Assembly (NCBI RefSeq): GCF_015182315.1 | Contig: NZ_PRDL01000001.1 | Location: 744,001 to 808,000 of the forward strand | From: Cellvibrio polysaccharolyticus | Lineage (GTDB): Bacteria; Pseudomonadota; Gammaproteobacteria; Pseudomonadales; Cellvibrionaceae | Direction: 5' to 3' | Length of the DNA: 64,000 nucleotides | Shown here: piece by piece, positions 9,155 to 18,563 of the stretch | Layout: each line of letters opens with the position of its first letter | How positions within the stretch are numbered: the first letter of the stretch is position 1 | Notes under the pieces: generated by a model | What the model was told of the DNA's origin: nothing | The model's input: only the letters and a program-made list of their open reading frames with translations | The model's database searches: none | Program-made: the position numbers and the translations under genes

Positions 9155-10081
9155 ATGTCATTTGCCGATCGCGACGGCGTTATTTGGCTGGACGGCGAGC
9201 TGGTACCCTGGCGCGATGCCAAGGTTCACGTTTTGACGCATACCCTGCATTACGGCATGGGCGTATTTGAAGGCGTTCGTGCATACAACAGCCCTTCCCG
9301 TGGTACCAGTATTTTCCGCCTGCATGAACATACAGACCGGTTGTTCCGCTCTGCTCACATCATGCGCATGAAAATGACGATGAGCAAAGAGCAAATCAAC
9401 GACGCACACAAGCTGGTGGTGCGTGAAAATGGTTTGGAAGAAGCCTATCTTCGCCCGATGGCCTTTTATGGTTCAGAAGGGATGGGATTGCGTGCTGACA
9501 ACCTGAAGGTTCATGTCATCGTTGCTGCCTGGCATTGGCCTTCCTATATGTCACCGGAAGCGCGTGATGTAGGTATCAAGGTTCGCACCTCCAGCTACAC
9601 CCGTCACCATGTCAACATTTCCATGTGTAAAGCCAAAGCCAACGGCCACTACATCAACTCCCTGCTGGCTCTGCAGGAAGCGTTGGACAGCGGTTCGGAA
9701 GAGGCATTGTTGCTGGACAACGAAGGCTATGTAGCAGAAGGCAGTGGTGAAAACTTCTTCCTGGTGCGCGATGGCATTATTTATACCCCGGAGCTGACTT
9801 CCTGTCTGGATGGTATTACCCGTAATACCATCTTCGCCCTGGCAGCTGATTGCGGTTATGAGATCCGTGAAAAACGCATCACCCGCGATGAAGTGTACAT
9901 CGCCGACGAAGCTTTCTTCACCGGCACGGCGGCTGAAGTATTGCCGATTCGCGAGCTGGATGGCCGTCAAATTGGCGAAGGTCGTCGCGGTCCGGTAACA
10001 ACCCGTTTGCAGGATTTGTACTTCAAAGCTGTGCGTGGCGAGTTGTCTACCCATGGTGAGTGGTTGTCGCCGGTCAAGTAA
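9155..10081 (+). CDS. ilvE: Branched-chain amino acid aminotransferase
   Basis: PLP-dependent class IV transaminase that makes or degrades leucine, isoleucine and valine with 2-oxoglutarate/glutamate in the cytoplasm. It is 308 residues, the usual length. The fold-type IV features are clear: LHYGMGVFEGVRAY near the N-terminus, the SMCKAKANGHYINSLLA segment whose lysine is the PLP Schiff-base site, and GSGENFFLVRDG. The ATG at 9155 has AGGAG six bases upstream; a TTG two codons earlier is unlikely. A strong intrinsic terminator follows 15 bases after the stop, so ilvE is transcribed separately from waaF. Confidence 0.96.
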   Translation: MSFADRDGVIWLDGELVPWRDAKVHVLTHTLHYGMGVFEGVRAYNSPSRGTSIFRLHEHTDRLFRSAHIMRMKMTMSKEQINDAHKLVVRENGLEEAYLRPMAFYGSEGMGLRADNLKVHVIVAAWHWPSYMSPEARDVGIKVRTSSYTRHHVNISMCKAKANGHYINSLLALQEALDSGSEEALLLDNEGYVAEGSGENFFLVRDGIIYTPELTSCLDGITRNTIFALAADCGYEIREKRITRDEVYIADEAFFTGTAAEVLPIRELDGRQIGEGRRGPVTTRLQDLYFKAVRGELSTHGEWLSPVK

Positions 10082-10095
10082 TTGACCGCGCTTGA

Positions 10096-10120
10096 GGGAG
10101 ATCCCCGGATCTCCCTTTTT
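10096..10120 (+). terminator. Intrinsic terminator of ilvE
   Basis: GGGAGATCC (10096-10104) pairs with GGATCTCCC (10107-10115), followed directly by five T. It is a textbook rho-independent terminator 15 bases past the ilvE stop. Confidence 0.9.
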
Positions 10121-10165
10121 ATTGATTTATCCAATTGATGTACCTGTTTTTTTCCGAGTTCGGTT

Positions 10166-11227
10166 ATGGCTTCATCTGACCCCGCCAGTATCCTTATTGT
10201 TGGGCCCGCATGGATTGGCGATATGGTGATGGCCCAGTCCCTTTTCAAAGTGCTCAAGCAGCGCAATCCGCACGTGCGGCTGGATGTGCTCGCCTCCCCA
10301 TGGACGCTACCGCTGCTGTCGCGTATGCCGGAAGTGGATAACACCATCGAAATGCCGCTCGGCCACGGTGCGCTGGATTTTGGCACGCGCCGGAAACTCG
10401 GTGAATTTCTCTCCGGTATCGGTTACGAGCAAGCCATTGTGTTGCCCAACTCGTTCAAGTCTGCGCTGGTTCCCGCTTTTGCCGGGATTCCCGAGCGGAC
10501 CGGTTGGCGCGGTGAAATGCGCTATTTCCTGATCAATGATATCCGGCTGTTAAGTAAGCGACGCTATCCGAAAATGGTGCAGCGCTACCTGGCGCTTGCC
10601 TACCCGCCGGATGCGGCCCTGCCGGAAAAATACCCTTGGCCTGCACTGCGGGTTGATCCGCTGGCGATACCACAATTACTCACAAAATTTGCATTGTCCG
10701 ACGAGCGGCCGGTCCTGATACTGTGCCCCGGTGCAGAATTTGGCCCTGCCAAACGCTGGCCCGAAGCTTATTTTGCCCAGGTTGCGGCGCAGAAAATTGC
10801 CGAGGGCTGGCAAGTCTGGTTGCTGGGGTCTGCCAAAGATCAGCCGGTCGCGCAAAGTATTTGTGATCTGGTGCCCTCTGCTTCGCGCGCGCACTGCCTC
10901 AACCTTGCCGGTGTCACCCGTCTTGATGAAGCCATTGACCTGATGTCGATGGCTTCCGCCGTGGTCAGTAATGACTCCGGTTTGATGCATGTTGCCGCCG
11001 CCCTGGCGCGTCCAATGGTGGTGGTATACGGCTCAACATCGCCGGACTTCACACCGCCGTTGGCAGATGCCGTAAAAGTACTGTCCGTGCCGGTCGATTG
11101 CGGGCCCTGTTTTAAACGTGAATGTCCGAAAGGACATTTGCGATGTCTGAATGATTTATTACCGGAACGGGTTCTGCGCGCGCTGGATGAACTCGTGGTA
11201 CAGTCGCCCGCAACCCTATTGGGCTGA
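10166..11227 (+). CDS. waaF: ADP-heptose:LPS heptosyltransferase II
   Basis: GT9 glycosyltransferase that adds the second heptose to the LPS inner core on the cytoplasmic face of the inner membrane. The 353 residues match WaaF closely in memory: ILIVGPAWIGDMVMAQSL at the N-terminus, the MPLGHGALDFGTRRKLG and LPNSFKSALVPAFAGIP blocks, and the C-terminal nucleotide site with SNDSGLMHVAAALARPMVVVYGSTSP. It opens the LPS core block waaF-waaP-waaG-ligase-msbA-hldE. The partner WaaC (heptosyltransferase I) is not in this window although it often sits between waaF and waaG in pseudomonads. Confidence 0.95.
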   Translation: MASSDPASILIVGPAWIGDMVMAQSLFKVLKQRNPHVRLDVLASPWTLPLLSRMPEVDNTIEMPLGHGALDFGTRRKLGEFLSGIGYEQAIVLPNSFKSALVPAFAGIPERTGWRGEMRYFLINDIRLLSKRRYPKMVQRYLALAYPPDAALPEKYPWPALRVDPLAIPQLLTKFALSDERPVLILCPGAEFGPAKRWPEAYFAQVAAQKIAEGWQVWLLGSAKDQPVAQSICDLVPSASRAHCLNLAGVTRLDEAIDLMSMASAVVSNDSGLMHVAAALARPMVVVYGSTSPDFTPPLADAVKVLSVPVDCGPCFKRECPKGHLRCLNDLLPERVLRALDELVVQSPATLLG

Positions 11228-11288
11228 CAGCACACGTATTTCTTTAATTGGCCCTTACGGACTGAGTCGGCCCCACAGGAACCTGACC

Positions 11289-12128
11289 TTGACAGAAAAA
11301 GCTATCAGAGCGCTTGTTTTGCATGATGAGTTGCAGGCTTATTGGCAAGGAAAAGACGTTTTTGCACTGGTGCAACACCTCGAAGGCGATGTTGCTCGCA
11401 AGGTAGACGGGCGTGAAACGCGTCGGTTTCTGCTGGGAAATACCGCTTATTATCGCAAGTTGCACACCGGTGTGGGCTGGTTGGAAATTCTGAAAAATTT
11501 AATACGGTTTCGTTTGCCGGTGATCGGCGCTCGCAATGAATGGCAGGCTTTGAATCGGATGCCCGCTATCGGGATTGCCAGCCTGGAACCGGTGGGGTTT
11601 GGTGAAAAATATACCAATCCTGCCCGGCGATTATCCTTTTTGATAACCCGCGAACTGCAAGGAACGCTGCAGCTTGATCATTATCTTGCCGCTCGTACCG
11701 AGCCGCTCCGATTCGATCAGAAACTGCGGTTGATAGAGAAAATCGCCGAAATTTCCCGAAAACTGCACGGTGATGGTATTAATCATCGGGATTTCTATCT
11801 CTGTCATTTTATGTTGGAGATGGCCTCTGTTGAAGCCTGGTTACAGGGCAGCGAGCCGCTGTTATACCTCGTGGATTTGCACCGGGCTCAAGTGCGTCGA
11901 TGTGTTCCCGAGCGCTGGTTGGTCAAGGATATTGCCAGTTTGCTGTTCTCTGCCAACGGCTTTTCGCTAACCCGCCGGGATTGCTACCGTTTTCTTCGTC
12001 ATTATTTCAGCGCGCCCCTCAGCCAAATTATGCAGCAACATTCTTCTCTGTTAAAAAAAATCAGTCAGCGTTCAGCGCAGCTTGAGCGACGTGAACAACG
12101 TCTGATTGCTCGCGGGCTGAGAGGTTAA
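11289..12128 (+). CDS. waaP: LPS core heptose(I) kinase
   Basis: Kinase that phosphorylates the first heptose of the LPS inner core, important for outer-membrane stability. The protein-kinase-like catalytic loop is HRDFY with H166-R167-D168. Family length is about 270 residues; starting at TTG 11289 gives 279 and places LTEKAI at the N-terminus, with AGGA about eight bases upstream. The frame is open further upstream into the end of waaF (from 11151), but that would add residues encoded by waaF DNA in another frame and no good ribosome site. The gene ends four bases before waaG, so translation is likely coupled. A small basic linker at the C-terminus is normal. Confidence 0.88.
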   Translation: MTEKAIRALVLHDELQAYWQGKDVFALVQHLEGDVARKVDGRETRRFLLGNTAYYRKLHTGVGWLEILKNLIRFRLPVIGARNEWQALNRMPAIGIASLEPVGFGEKYTNPARRLSFLITRELQGTLQLDHYLAARTEPLRFDQKLRLIEKIAEISRKLHGDGINHRDFYLCHFMLEMASVEAWLQGSEPLLYLVDLHRAQVRRCVPERWLVKDIASLLFSANGFSLTRRDCYRFLRHYFSAPLSQIMQQHSSLLKKISQRSAQLERREQRLIARGLRG

Positions 12129-12132
12129 TCGA

Positions 12133-13293
12133 ATGAAGCTGGCCTTTGCATTATTTCAGTATTTTCCTTACGGCGGTCTTGAACGCGACATGTTGGCCAT
12201 TGCCAGCTTATGTCATCAGCGAGGCCATGAGGTTACGATTTACACCCGCTCCTGGCAGGGCATAAAACCCGATGCCATTCCTGTGGTTGAGTTACCGGTG
12301 CGAGGCTGGAGTAATCACCAGCGAGCGGTGCAATTTGCTCGCCAGTTGCAGCAACGCGCTGAATACAAAACTTTCGACGCTGTCGTAGGTTTTAATAAAA
12401 TGCCCGGGCTGGATGTGTACTACGCCGCTGATGTGTGCTTCGCGCAAAAAGCCTGGGAAGAGCGCAGTGGATGGTATCGTTTAAGCAGTCGTAGTCGCAC
12501 CTATCTGAAATTGGAAGCCGCCGTTTTTGGTGCGCAGCAAGCGACCAGAGTCATGATGATATCGCAGGCGCAAATCGCTATTTTTCAAAAATATTATCAA
12601 ACCCCGGCAGAACGGTTTCATCTCTTGCCGCCCGGCATACGAAGAGAGCGGATAATGCCGGAGAATTATCCGGCATTGCGTTTGCAAAAACGCCAGGACT
12701 ACGGTCTGCGCGAGGACACTCTGCTTTTATTAATGGTGGGGTCTGACTTCAAACGCAAAGGGCTGGGGCGAGCGATAAAAAGCCTTGCTCTATTGCCCGA
12801 TACGCTGCGTGAACGTGTTCAGTTATGGGTGGCGGGACAGGATGATGGTGAGGCTTTTGAGCGCCAGGCTGAAAAACTCGGTGTCAGTCATCTTCTTAAA
12901 ATACTTGGTGCGCGCGATGATGTTTCCGAGCTGATGTGGTCGGCAGACATGCTATTGCATCCTGCGCATAGCGAAAATACCGGAACCGTACTGTTGGAAG
13001 CGATGGTTGCCGGGCTGCCGGTTATCGCAACAGAAGTTTGCGGTTACGCCAATTACATCAGTGATCATCATCTGGGGCAGGTGCTGCCAGGTAATAATGA
13101 TGCGGTTTCCCGACAATTGGCTCAGGCAATTGCCGATATCGCTTCTACAGAAAGACAGCAGTGGATTGATCAGGCTCGTCTTTTTGCGCAACAGCAAGAC
13201 ATTTTTTCTTTAACAGAACATGCCGCTGACTATATTGAGTCGGTTGCATTATCCAAACAATCAGGCGACAGCAAGTCGAATCAGGCAGGTTAG
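12133..13293 (+). CDS. waaG: LPS core glucosyltransferase I (GT4)
   Basis: GT-B fold retaining glycosyltransferase of family GT4, 386 residues, that extends the LPS core by one hexose. The N-terminus FALFQYFPYGGLERDML carries the donor/acceptor glycine motif typical of WaaG, and the C-terminal domain has the nucleotide-sugar motif HSENTGTVLLEAMVAGLPVI with the E-x7-E pair. VGSDFKRKGLGRAI opens the second Rossmann domain. It sits four bases after waaP and five before the ligase-like gene, clearly one operon. Which sugar is added in this organism cannot be seen. Confidence 0.9.
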   Translation: MKLAFALFQYFPYGGLERDMLAIASLCHQRGHEVTIYTRSWQGIKPDAIPVVELPVRGWSNHQRAVQFARQLQQRAEYKTFDAVVGFNKMPGLDVYYAADVCFAQKAWEERSGWYRLSSRSRTYLKLEAAVFGAQQATRVMMISQAQIAIFQKYYQTPAERFHLLPPGIRRERIMPENYPALRLQKRQDYGLREDTLLLLMVGSDFKRKGLGRAIKSLALLPDTLRERVQLWVAGQDDGEAFERQAEKLGVSHLLKILGARDDVSELMWSADMLLHPAHSENTGTVLLEAMVAGLPVIATEVCGYANYISDHHLGQVLPGNNDAVSRQLAQAIADIASTERQQWIDQARLFAQQQDIFSLTEHAADYIESVALSKQSGDSKSNQAG

Positions 13294-13298
13294 GTGTC

Positions 13299-14474
13299 AT
13301 GGTGCTAATGAGTCGGGCTCGTCGGGAGCAAATAGCTTTATCCTGGGCGGGGTGGGGAGTTTTACTGTTTGTAACCAGCTTTATCTGGTCACCATCACGC
13401 GATGGTCTGGATGTTGTTTTTGTACTCTTCCTTTTTTTACCTTTATTGTTGGTGTTGCCCTGGCAGAAACCGTCGTTTAATGAATATGGTGGCTGGATCA
13501 ATCTGGCCGCGCTGGGTTACGCCGGGTTTGCGACCCTCGCCGTTTCCTGGGGATCACAATCCGGCGAATGGGGATACTTCGTTCTGCACTGGTTTGTGCT
13601 GTTTTTCTGGTTATGCGGCGTTTGCTGGGTATTTTCACGGCAACAGCCGGATATGCCGCGATTTTTTAATATCACCGTCATCATCGGTGTAGTAGTCGCG
13701 ATTTCTGCGCTGATTTATTGTTATTCTGAAAATCCTCTTGATTACCGCATGATAGGTTGGAGTGTTGCTCGTTACCCGATTGTGGTTGCGCAAATTTTTG
13801 GCAGCGTGGCGGTTATTGCTTACGTGCTCTCTCTACAGCAGGATCAGATCAAACGCTCGCTGGTGTATTTTTTAGCAACACTGATCTTATTGCTCCCCTT
13901 ATTTTTCTCGCAAAGCCGTGGGCCGGCTCTCGCGTTTATTGTGGTTATATTGGCTGCATTAGTCTTCATTCGCCCCTCATTGAAAATATTACTCATCCAT
14001 GCATTGATAGGGGTGGTACTGCTGTTGCCGGTGTTGCTGTTTACCGATCTCGCTCAGGTGCTGACGCAGCGTGGCTTTTCGTGGTCGGAGCGGGACAATA
14101 TTTGGCATGATGTCTGGCATCTCGCCTGGCAAACACCCTGGGTGGGAAGTGGTTCCCTGGCGGATGACCACATGACGATTCCCTCAGGATTTTTTCATCA
14201 TCCTCACAATGCCTGGCTTGATATTTTTTACCGTAATGGTTTGGTTGGGCTGGCTCTGGCGGTTACCCATCTTGCTCTGTTGTTGCGGTGGTTTTCCCGT
14301 GACAAGATTCTGCTGCCCTTGTACCTCTGGTTGTGCTTCGGGTGTCTGTGTCTCTTTACCGATTCACGGGTGCTGTTCTGGGAACTGAATGCAAAATGGT
14401 TTCTGTACTGGATTCCAGCGGGTCTGATCACCGCTATGCTGGTATCCCGCAACCGGCAAACGCAACGCTCTTAA
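13299..14474 (+). CDS. O-antigen ligase/polymerase family membrane protein
   Basis: A protein of 391 residues with about 10-12 hydrophobic segments and a large periplasmic loop, the layout of the WaaL/Wzy_C family. The family signature near the C-terminus, HPHNAWLDIFYRNGLVGL, contains the conserved histidine of O-antigen ligases. AGGTTAGGTG precedes the ATG. Position after waaF-waaP-waaG supports a role as the LPS O-antigen ligase or a related ligase that transfers polyprenyl-linked glycan to lipid A-core. A Wzy polymerase has the same fold, so I leave the symbol blank. Five bases separate it from waaG. Confidence 0.8.
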   Translation: MVLMSRARREQIALSWAGWGVLLFVTSFIWSPSRDGLDVVFVLFLFLPLLLVLPWQKPSFNEYGGWINLAALGYAGFATLAVSWGSQSGEWGYFVLHWFVLFFWLCGVCWVFSRQQPDMPRFFNITVIIGVVVAISALIYCYSENPLDYRMIGWSVARYPIVVAQIFGSVAVIAYVLSLQQDQIKRSLVYFLATLILLLPLFFSQSRGPALAFIVVILAALVFIRPSLKILLIHALIGVVLLLPVLLFTDLAQVLTQRGFSWSERDNIWHDVWHLAWQTPWVGSGSLADDHMTIPSGFFHHPHNAWLDIFYRNGLVGLALAVTHLALLLRWFSRDKILLPLYLWLCFGCLCLFTDSRVLFWELNAKWFLYWIPAGLITAMLVSRNRQTQRS

Positions 14475-14564
14475 GCAGGTTTTACATACCGGTTATGAAT
14501 ACAATCTTTAACAACCAACACTCACGCTATCGATTAGCATTTTATCCTGCAGGTAAGTAATGTA

Positions 14565-16346
14565 ATGACTTCCGCGCCTAAAAAAGAGCTTGCCCCAGAG
14601 TCATCAGCATTGTCGGTTTATATGCGACTGCTGGCATATCTCAAGCCCTATCGTTTGTTGTTCTTTTTCTGTGTATTGGGTTTTGCGTTGTATGCGGCAT
14701 CTACAACCATGTTTATCAAAATTCTTGAAAACCTGATTCACATTATTGAGGAGAATAACCCGCAGGATCGTTTTCTGGTGCCGTTACAGGTTATCGGGGT
14801 GACAATTTTGCGTGGCATTGGCGCGTTCGTCGGGGTGTATTTGTTATCCCGAATTGCCTACAACATTATCCATACATTGCGTGTAGAAGTATTTGACCAT
14901 ATGACCCGGTTGCCTGGCATTACCTATGACGAGCAAAACTCCAGTCATCTGGTTTCCATCATCACCTACAACATCAATGGTGTGACCGGCGCAGCAACCG
15001 ATGCGTTAAGAATTGGTTTGCGGGAAGGTTTTACGGTGATCAGTCTGTTTGCTTTTCTGCTGTATATGGACTGGAAGCTGACGATGATTTTTATTGTGAT
15101 TGCGCCAGTGATTGGTTACCTGGTAACCACGGTAGGCAAGCGTCTGCGCCGGCTGAGCAATAAAGTGCAAAACACAGTGGGTGATATCACTCAGGTATCC
15201 AGTGAAATGATCAACGGCTATCGGGTCATGCGTGGTTTTGGTGGTGAGGCTTATGAGCGGCAACGCTTTTTTGACGCAAGCCGTCGTAACTACCAGCAGA
15301 ACATGAAAATTGTCGTGACGGCTGCGGCTAACAGCCCGCTGATTTTATTAATTGTTGCATTTGCCATGGCAAGTTTGATTTTTCTTGCGTTGAATGTGAT
15401 GACTATTGATAATCCTGCCTCTTTCGTGGCTTACATGACCGCCGTCGGTGCCATTTTGCATCCCATGCGCCGTCTGGGCGAAATTACGCCAATTATTCTT
15501 AAAGGTGTTGCTGCTGCAGACAGTGTATTCGAGCTGCTGGACCGCCCGATTGAAGAAGATAAAGGCACATTGCGCGTTGAGCGCGCGAAGGGTGCGGTCA
15601 GCTTTAATGGACTGGGGTTTCATTATCCCGGTGCTGCCAAACCCGCCTTGAAAAATATTACTCTGGATGTAGCTCCTGGTGAGGTCGTTGCGCTGGTGGG
15701 GCCGTCCGGTAGCGGCAAGTCCACGCTGGTGAACTTGATTGCCCGTTTTTACGATTATCAGGAAGGTGAGATTACCCTGGATGGTGTCCCTCTGAAAGAT
15801 TACCAATTGGACTGCTTGCGACAACAAATCGCTCTGGTGACCCAGCAAGTAACACTGTTTGATAACACAGTGGCTGGCAATATTGCCTATGGCAGCCTCA
15901 AAGATACGCCTCGCGAAGCCGTGGTACACGCTGCCGAGCTGGCTTATGCCCGCAGTTTTATCGATGCCTTGCCGGATGGTTTTGACACCATGATTGGTGA
16001 AGGTGGCGCTCGCCTGTCCGGTGGCCAGCGTCAGCGTCTGGCAATTGCACGCGCTATTTTAAAAGACGCTCCTATCCTCATTCTCGATGAAGCCACCTCG
16101 GCGCTGGATAATGAGTCGGAGCGTTATATTCAGGCTGCTTTGGAAAAGGTGATAGAGGGGCGCACCACGTTTGTGGTCGCACACCGCCTATCAACGATCG
16201 AGCGCGCCGACAGAATCGTAGTACTGGTCGACGGTGAAATTGTCGAACAGGGCAAACATCAGGAATTATTGGCGCGTAACTCACATTATGCGCGATTGCA
16301 CGCGCTACAATTTCGTAGTGATTCAAACGCCGCCGGACAACCCTAA
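14565..16346 (+). CDS. msbA: Lipid A export ABC transporter MsbA
   Basis: Homodimeric inner-membrane flippase that moves lipid A-core to the periplasmic leaflet. The 593 residues hold six transmembrane helices (about 20-320) and an ABC domain (about 345-585) with Walker A GPSGSGKST (379-387), signature LSGGQRQRLAIA, Walker B ILILDEATSALD and the switch histidine VAHRLST. Length and fusion order match MsbA. It follows the O-antigen-ligase gene by 90 bases and precedes hldE by 38, so LPS assembly and export are kept together. Other lipid exporters share the architecture, but context makes MsbA most likely. Confidence 0.93.
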   Translation: MTSAPKKELAPESSALSVYMRLLAYLKPYRLLFFFCVLGFALYAASTTMFIKILENLIHIIEENNPQDRFLVPLQVIGVTILRGIGAFVGVYLLSRIAYNIIHTLRVEVFDHMTRLPGITYDEQNSSHLVSIITYNINGVTGAATDALRIGLREGFTVISLFAFLLYMDWKLTMIFIVIAPVIGYLVTTVGKRLRRLSNKVQNTVGDITQVSSEMINGYRVMRGFGGEAYERQRFFDASRRNYQQNMKIVVTAAANSPLILLIVAFAMASLIFLALNVMTIDNPASFVAYMTAVGAILHPMRRLGEITPIILKGVAAADSVFELLDRPIEEDKGTLRVERAKGAVSFNGLGFHYPGAAKPALKNITLDVAPGEVVALVGPSGSGKSTLVNLIARFYDYQEGEITLDGVPLKDYQLDCLRQQIALVTQQVTLFDNTVAGNIAYGSLKDTPREAVVHAAELAYARSFIDALPDGFDTMIGEGGARLSGGQRQRLAIARAILKDAPILILDEATSALDNESERYIQAALEKVIEGRTTFVVAHRLSTIERADRIVVLVDGEIVEQGKHQELLARNSHYARLHALQFRSDSNAAGQP

Positions 16347-16384
16347 TTGATTGACCGGTAATTTGAAGTAACCAGGGACCTTCT

Positions 16385-17809
16385 ATGCAGTTAACCATGC
16401 CTTCTTTTGATCGTGCGCATATTCTCGTCATTGGCGATGTAATGCTGGATCGCTATTGGCATGGTGGCACTACGCGAATCTCCCCGGAAGCGCCGGTACC
16501 TGTTGTAAAAGTAGGGCAGGTTGAAGACCGTCCCGGTGGTGCCGCCAACGTAGCATTGAACATTGCTGCCCTGGGTGCCGGCGCCTCATTGATTGGTGTC
16601 GTCGGCGAAGACGAAGCCGGTATGGTATTGCAAAGCCGCCTTAAAGCAGCCGGTATTCGCACCGATTTTCAGATTTCCGCACTCCGGCCAACCATCACCA
16701 AATTGCGCGTCGTCAGCCGGCACCAGCAGTTACTGCGAATGGATTTTGAGGAGCAATTCCAGGCCGATGATTGCGATCAGTTCCTGCAAAAAGCGCGGGT
16801 TCTGATGCCTTATATGGATGCAATGGTGTTGTCTGATTATGCCAAAGGCAGCTTGCAAATTGCGCCGGAATTAATCGCTCTGGCGAAGCAGTTTTCCGTG
16901 CCGGTGCTGGTGGATCCCAAAGGACATGATTTTTCCCGCTATCGCGGTGCCACGCTACTGACTCCCAATTTTGTTGAGTTTGAGTCGATCGTCGGGCGTT
17001 GTCGTACCGAGCAGGATATTGTGGAACGTGGTGCTGCTCTGGTTCGCGATCTGGATCTGCAAGGTATTCTGGTAACGCGTGGCGAACAGGGTATGACCCT
17101 TTTGCGTGCCGGGCAGCCAGAACTGCATTTGCCGGCGCGAGCGCGCGAAGTATTTGATGTCACGGGTGCTGGCGATACGGTTATCTCTGTATTGGCTGCC
17201 GCTATTGCATCCGGACAAAGCATTCCGGAAGCGATGGCGCTGGCCAATCTTGCGGCAGGCATTGTCGTTGCCAAGCAGGGTACTGCAACGGTCAATTCAC
17301 CGGAGTTGCGTCGGGCGGTACAAAGCGAGCAAGGTTCCGAGCGTGGGGTCGTTACCGAAGAGCAGCTGTTGATTGCCATTGAAGACGCGCGCGCGAGTGG
17401 TGAGCGTATTGTATTTACCAACGGTTGTTTCGATATTATTCACGCCGGACATGTGGGCTACCTTGAAGAAGCCAGAATGCAAGGTGATCGGCTGATCGTT
17501 GCGGTCAATGGCGATGCCTCTATTCGACGTCTTAAAGGTGAAGGGCGTCCGATTAATCCGGTTGACCGGCGGATGGCGGTACTGGCAGCACTGGAGTCGG
17601 TGGATTGGGTATTATTTTTTGATGACGATACGCCAGAGCGTTTGCTCGAAACCATTAAACCGGATGTACTGGTAAAAGGTGGTGATTACCGTGAAGATCA
17701 GGTGGTGGGTGGCGAGATCGTTAAAAGTAACGGTGGCCACGTCAAGGTGCTCGGTTTTGTTGAAAGTTGTTCAACGACTGCCATCGTTAACAAAATACGC
17801 GAACAATAA
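16385..17809 (+). CDS. hldE: Bifunctional heptose-7-phosphate kinase/heptose-1-phosphate adenylyltransferase
   Basis: Makes ADP-heptose, the donor used by WaaC and WaaF. The N-terminal ribokinase-like domain (about 1-320) shows ISPEAPVPVV, RPGGAANVALN and the catalytic DVTGAGDTV; the C-terminal nucleotidyltransferase domain (about 340-474) shows TNGCFDIIHAGH with the HxGH site H353-H356. The full length of 474 residues and both active sites are intact. It closes the LPS block and is followed by a strong bidirectional terminator, so it is the last gene of the transcript. Confidence 0.96.
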   Translation: MQLTMPSFDRAHILVIGDVMLDRYWHGGTTRISPEAPVPVVKVGQVEDRPGGAANVALNIAALGAGASLIGVVGEDEAGMVLQSRLKAAGIRTDFQISALRPTITKLRVVSRHQQLLRMDFEEQFQADDCDQFLQKARVLMPYMDAMVLSDYAKGSLQIAPELIALAKQFSVPVLVDPKGHDFSRYRGATLLTPNFVEFESIVGRCRTEQDIVERGAALVRDLDLQGILVTRGEQGMTLLRAGQPELHLPARAREVFDVTGAGDTVISVLAAAIASGQSIPEAMALANLAAGIVVAKQGTATVNSPELRRAVQSEQGSERGVVTEEQLLIAIEDARASGERIVFTNGCFDIIHAGHVGYLEEARMQGDRLIVAVNGDASIRRLKGEGRPINPVDRRMAVLAALESVDWVLFFDDDTPERLLETIKPDVLVKGGDYREDQVVGGEIVKSNGGHVKVLGFVESCSTTAIVNKIREQ

Positions 17810-17828
17810 TTTCGGCATTTCCATTTTG

Positions 17829-17862
17829 TAAAAAAAACCGACAAAGTCTGTCGGTTTTTTTG
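17829..17862. terminator. Bidirectional terminator between hldE and the DUF4136 gene
   Basis: ACCGACA (17837-17843) pairs with TGTCGGT (17849-17855); seven A precede and seven T follow, so it can stop transcription from both sides. It lies between two convergent genes, hldE (plus) and the DUF4136 lipoprotein (minus). Confidence 0.88.
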
Positions 17863-17898
17863 TTTATAGCGGTTGAGTATTATTGAGCATGAAAAATA

Positions 17899-18447
17899 TT
17901 ATTGCGGCGGATACTGTTGCAGCAATTTTTCAATAACAACTGCCAGTTGCTGCTGGTTTTCTACGGCCAGATTTTTTACCGCCACATTGTTGGCCGAGCC
18001 GCGCCATAACAAGGCATTACTTTTTTGATCGGTAAAGTCCACCACGATGGTGCCTGCCAGTTTACTGCGGTTCAACAGTTGGCCACTGCCGAGGCCAATG
18101 CTGCCATGTCGCCCCACTGGCAAGCCTATGCCAATACCAATGCCGGTTGAAGGGGCAGATGAAGTCTGTAAAAAGAGATGAAGATCGACAAGAATATCAG
18201 CGTCTTCACCGACTTTGCGCAGCCCCTGACGCGACAGTTGATTATCCACCAGGGATTGCACCCGCTCCTGATTTACACCGGTAACTTCGGATGATACCTG
18301 TCGCCATTGGTAGGTTCGGTATTCCTGAAAAGTGGCGTCGGGTTTGAAGTCGCGGGTGTATTGCGGCCCGCTGCTACAGCCTGCCAGAAGCACCAGTAAT
18401 CCGGTAAAAAAAGCAGAGATAGATCCACGTAATACAGCACTATTCAT
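17899..18447 (-). CDS. DUF4136 lipoprotein
   Basis: A 182-residue predicted lipoprotein. The signal peptide ends in the lipobox LLAGC with C24, and the mature part begins SSGPQYTRDFKP. The pattern of a tyrosine-rich start (YRTYQW), a DILVDLHLF strand and a glycine-rich GIGIGIGLPVGRHGSIGLGSG stretch near the middle is typical of DUF4136. Function in the family is unknown; it is presumably anchored in the outer membrane facing the periplasm. It stands alone on the minus strand, divergent from uppP by 116 bases and convergent with hldE. Confidence 0.82.
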   Translation of the reverse strand: MNSAVLRGSISAFFTGLLVLLAGCSSGPQYTRDFKPDATFQEYRTYQWRQVSSEVTGVNQERVQSLVDNQLSRQGLRKVGEDADILVDLHLFLQTSSAPSTGIGIGIGLPVGRHGSIGLGSGQLLNRSKLAGTIVVDFTDQKSNALLWRGSANNVAVKNLAVENQQQLAVVIEKLLQQYPPQ

Positions 18448-18563
18448 GATATTTTCTCCGGGTTATGTCTTACTATCCTGGCACGAGTTGACCAATTGTA
18501 AATGGTTCGATTTTAACTCAAACTGTCGACCCTTCATCATCCCATCCCTTACGGATAAACAGT

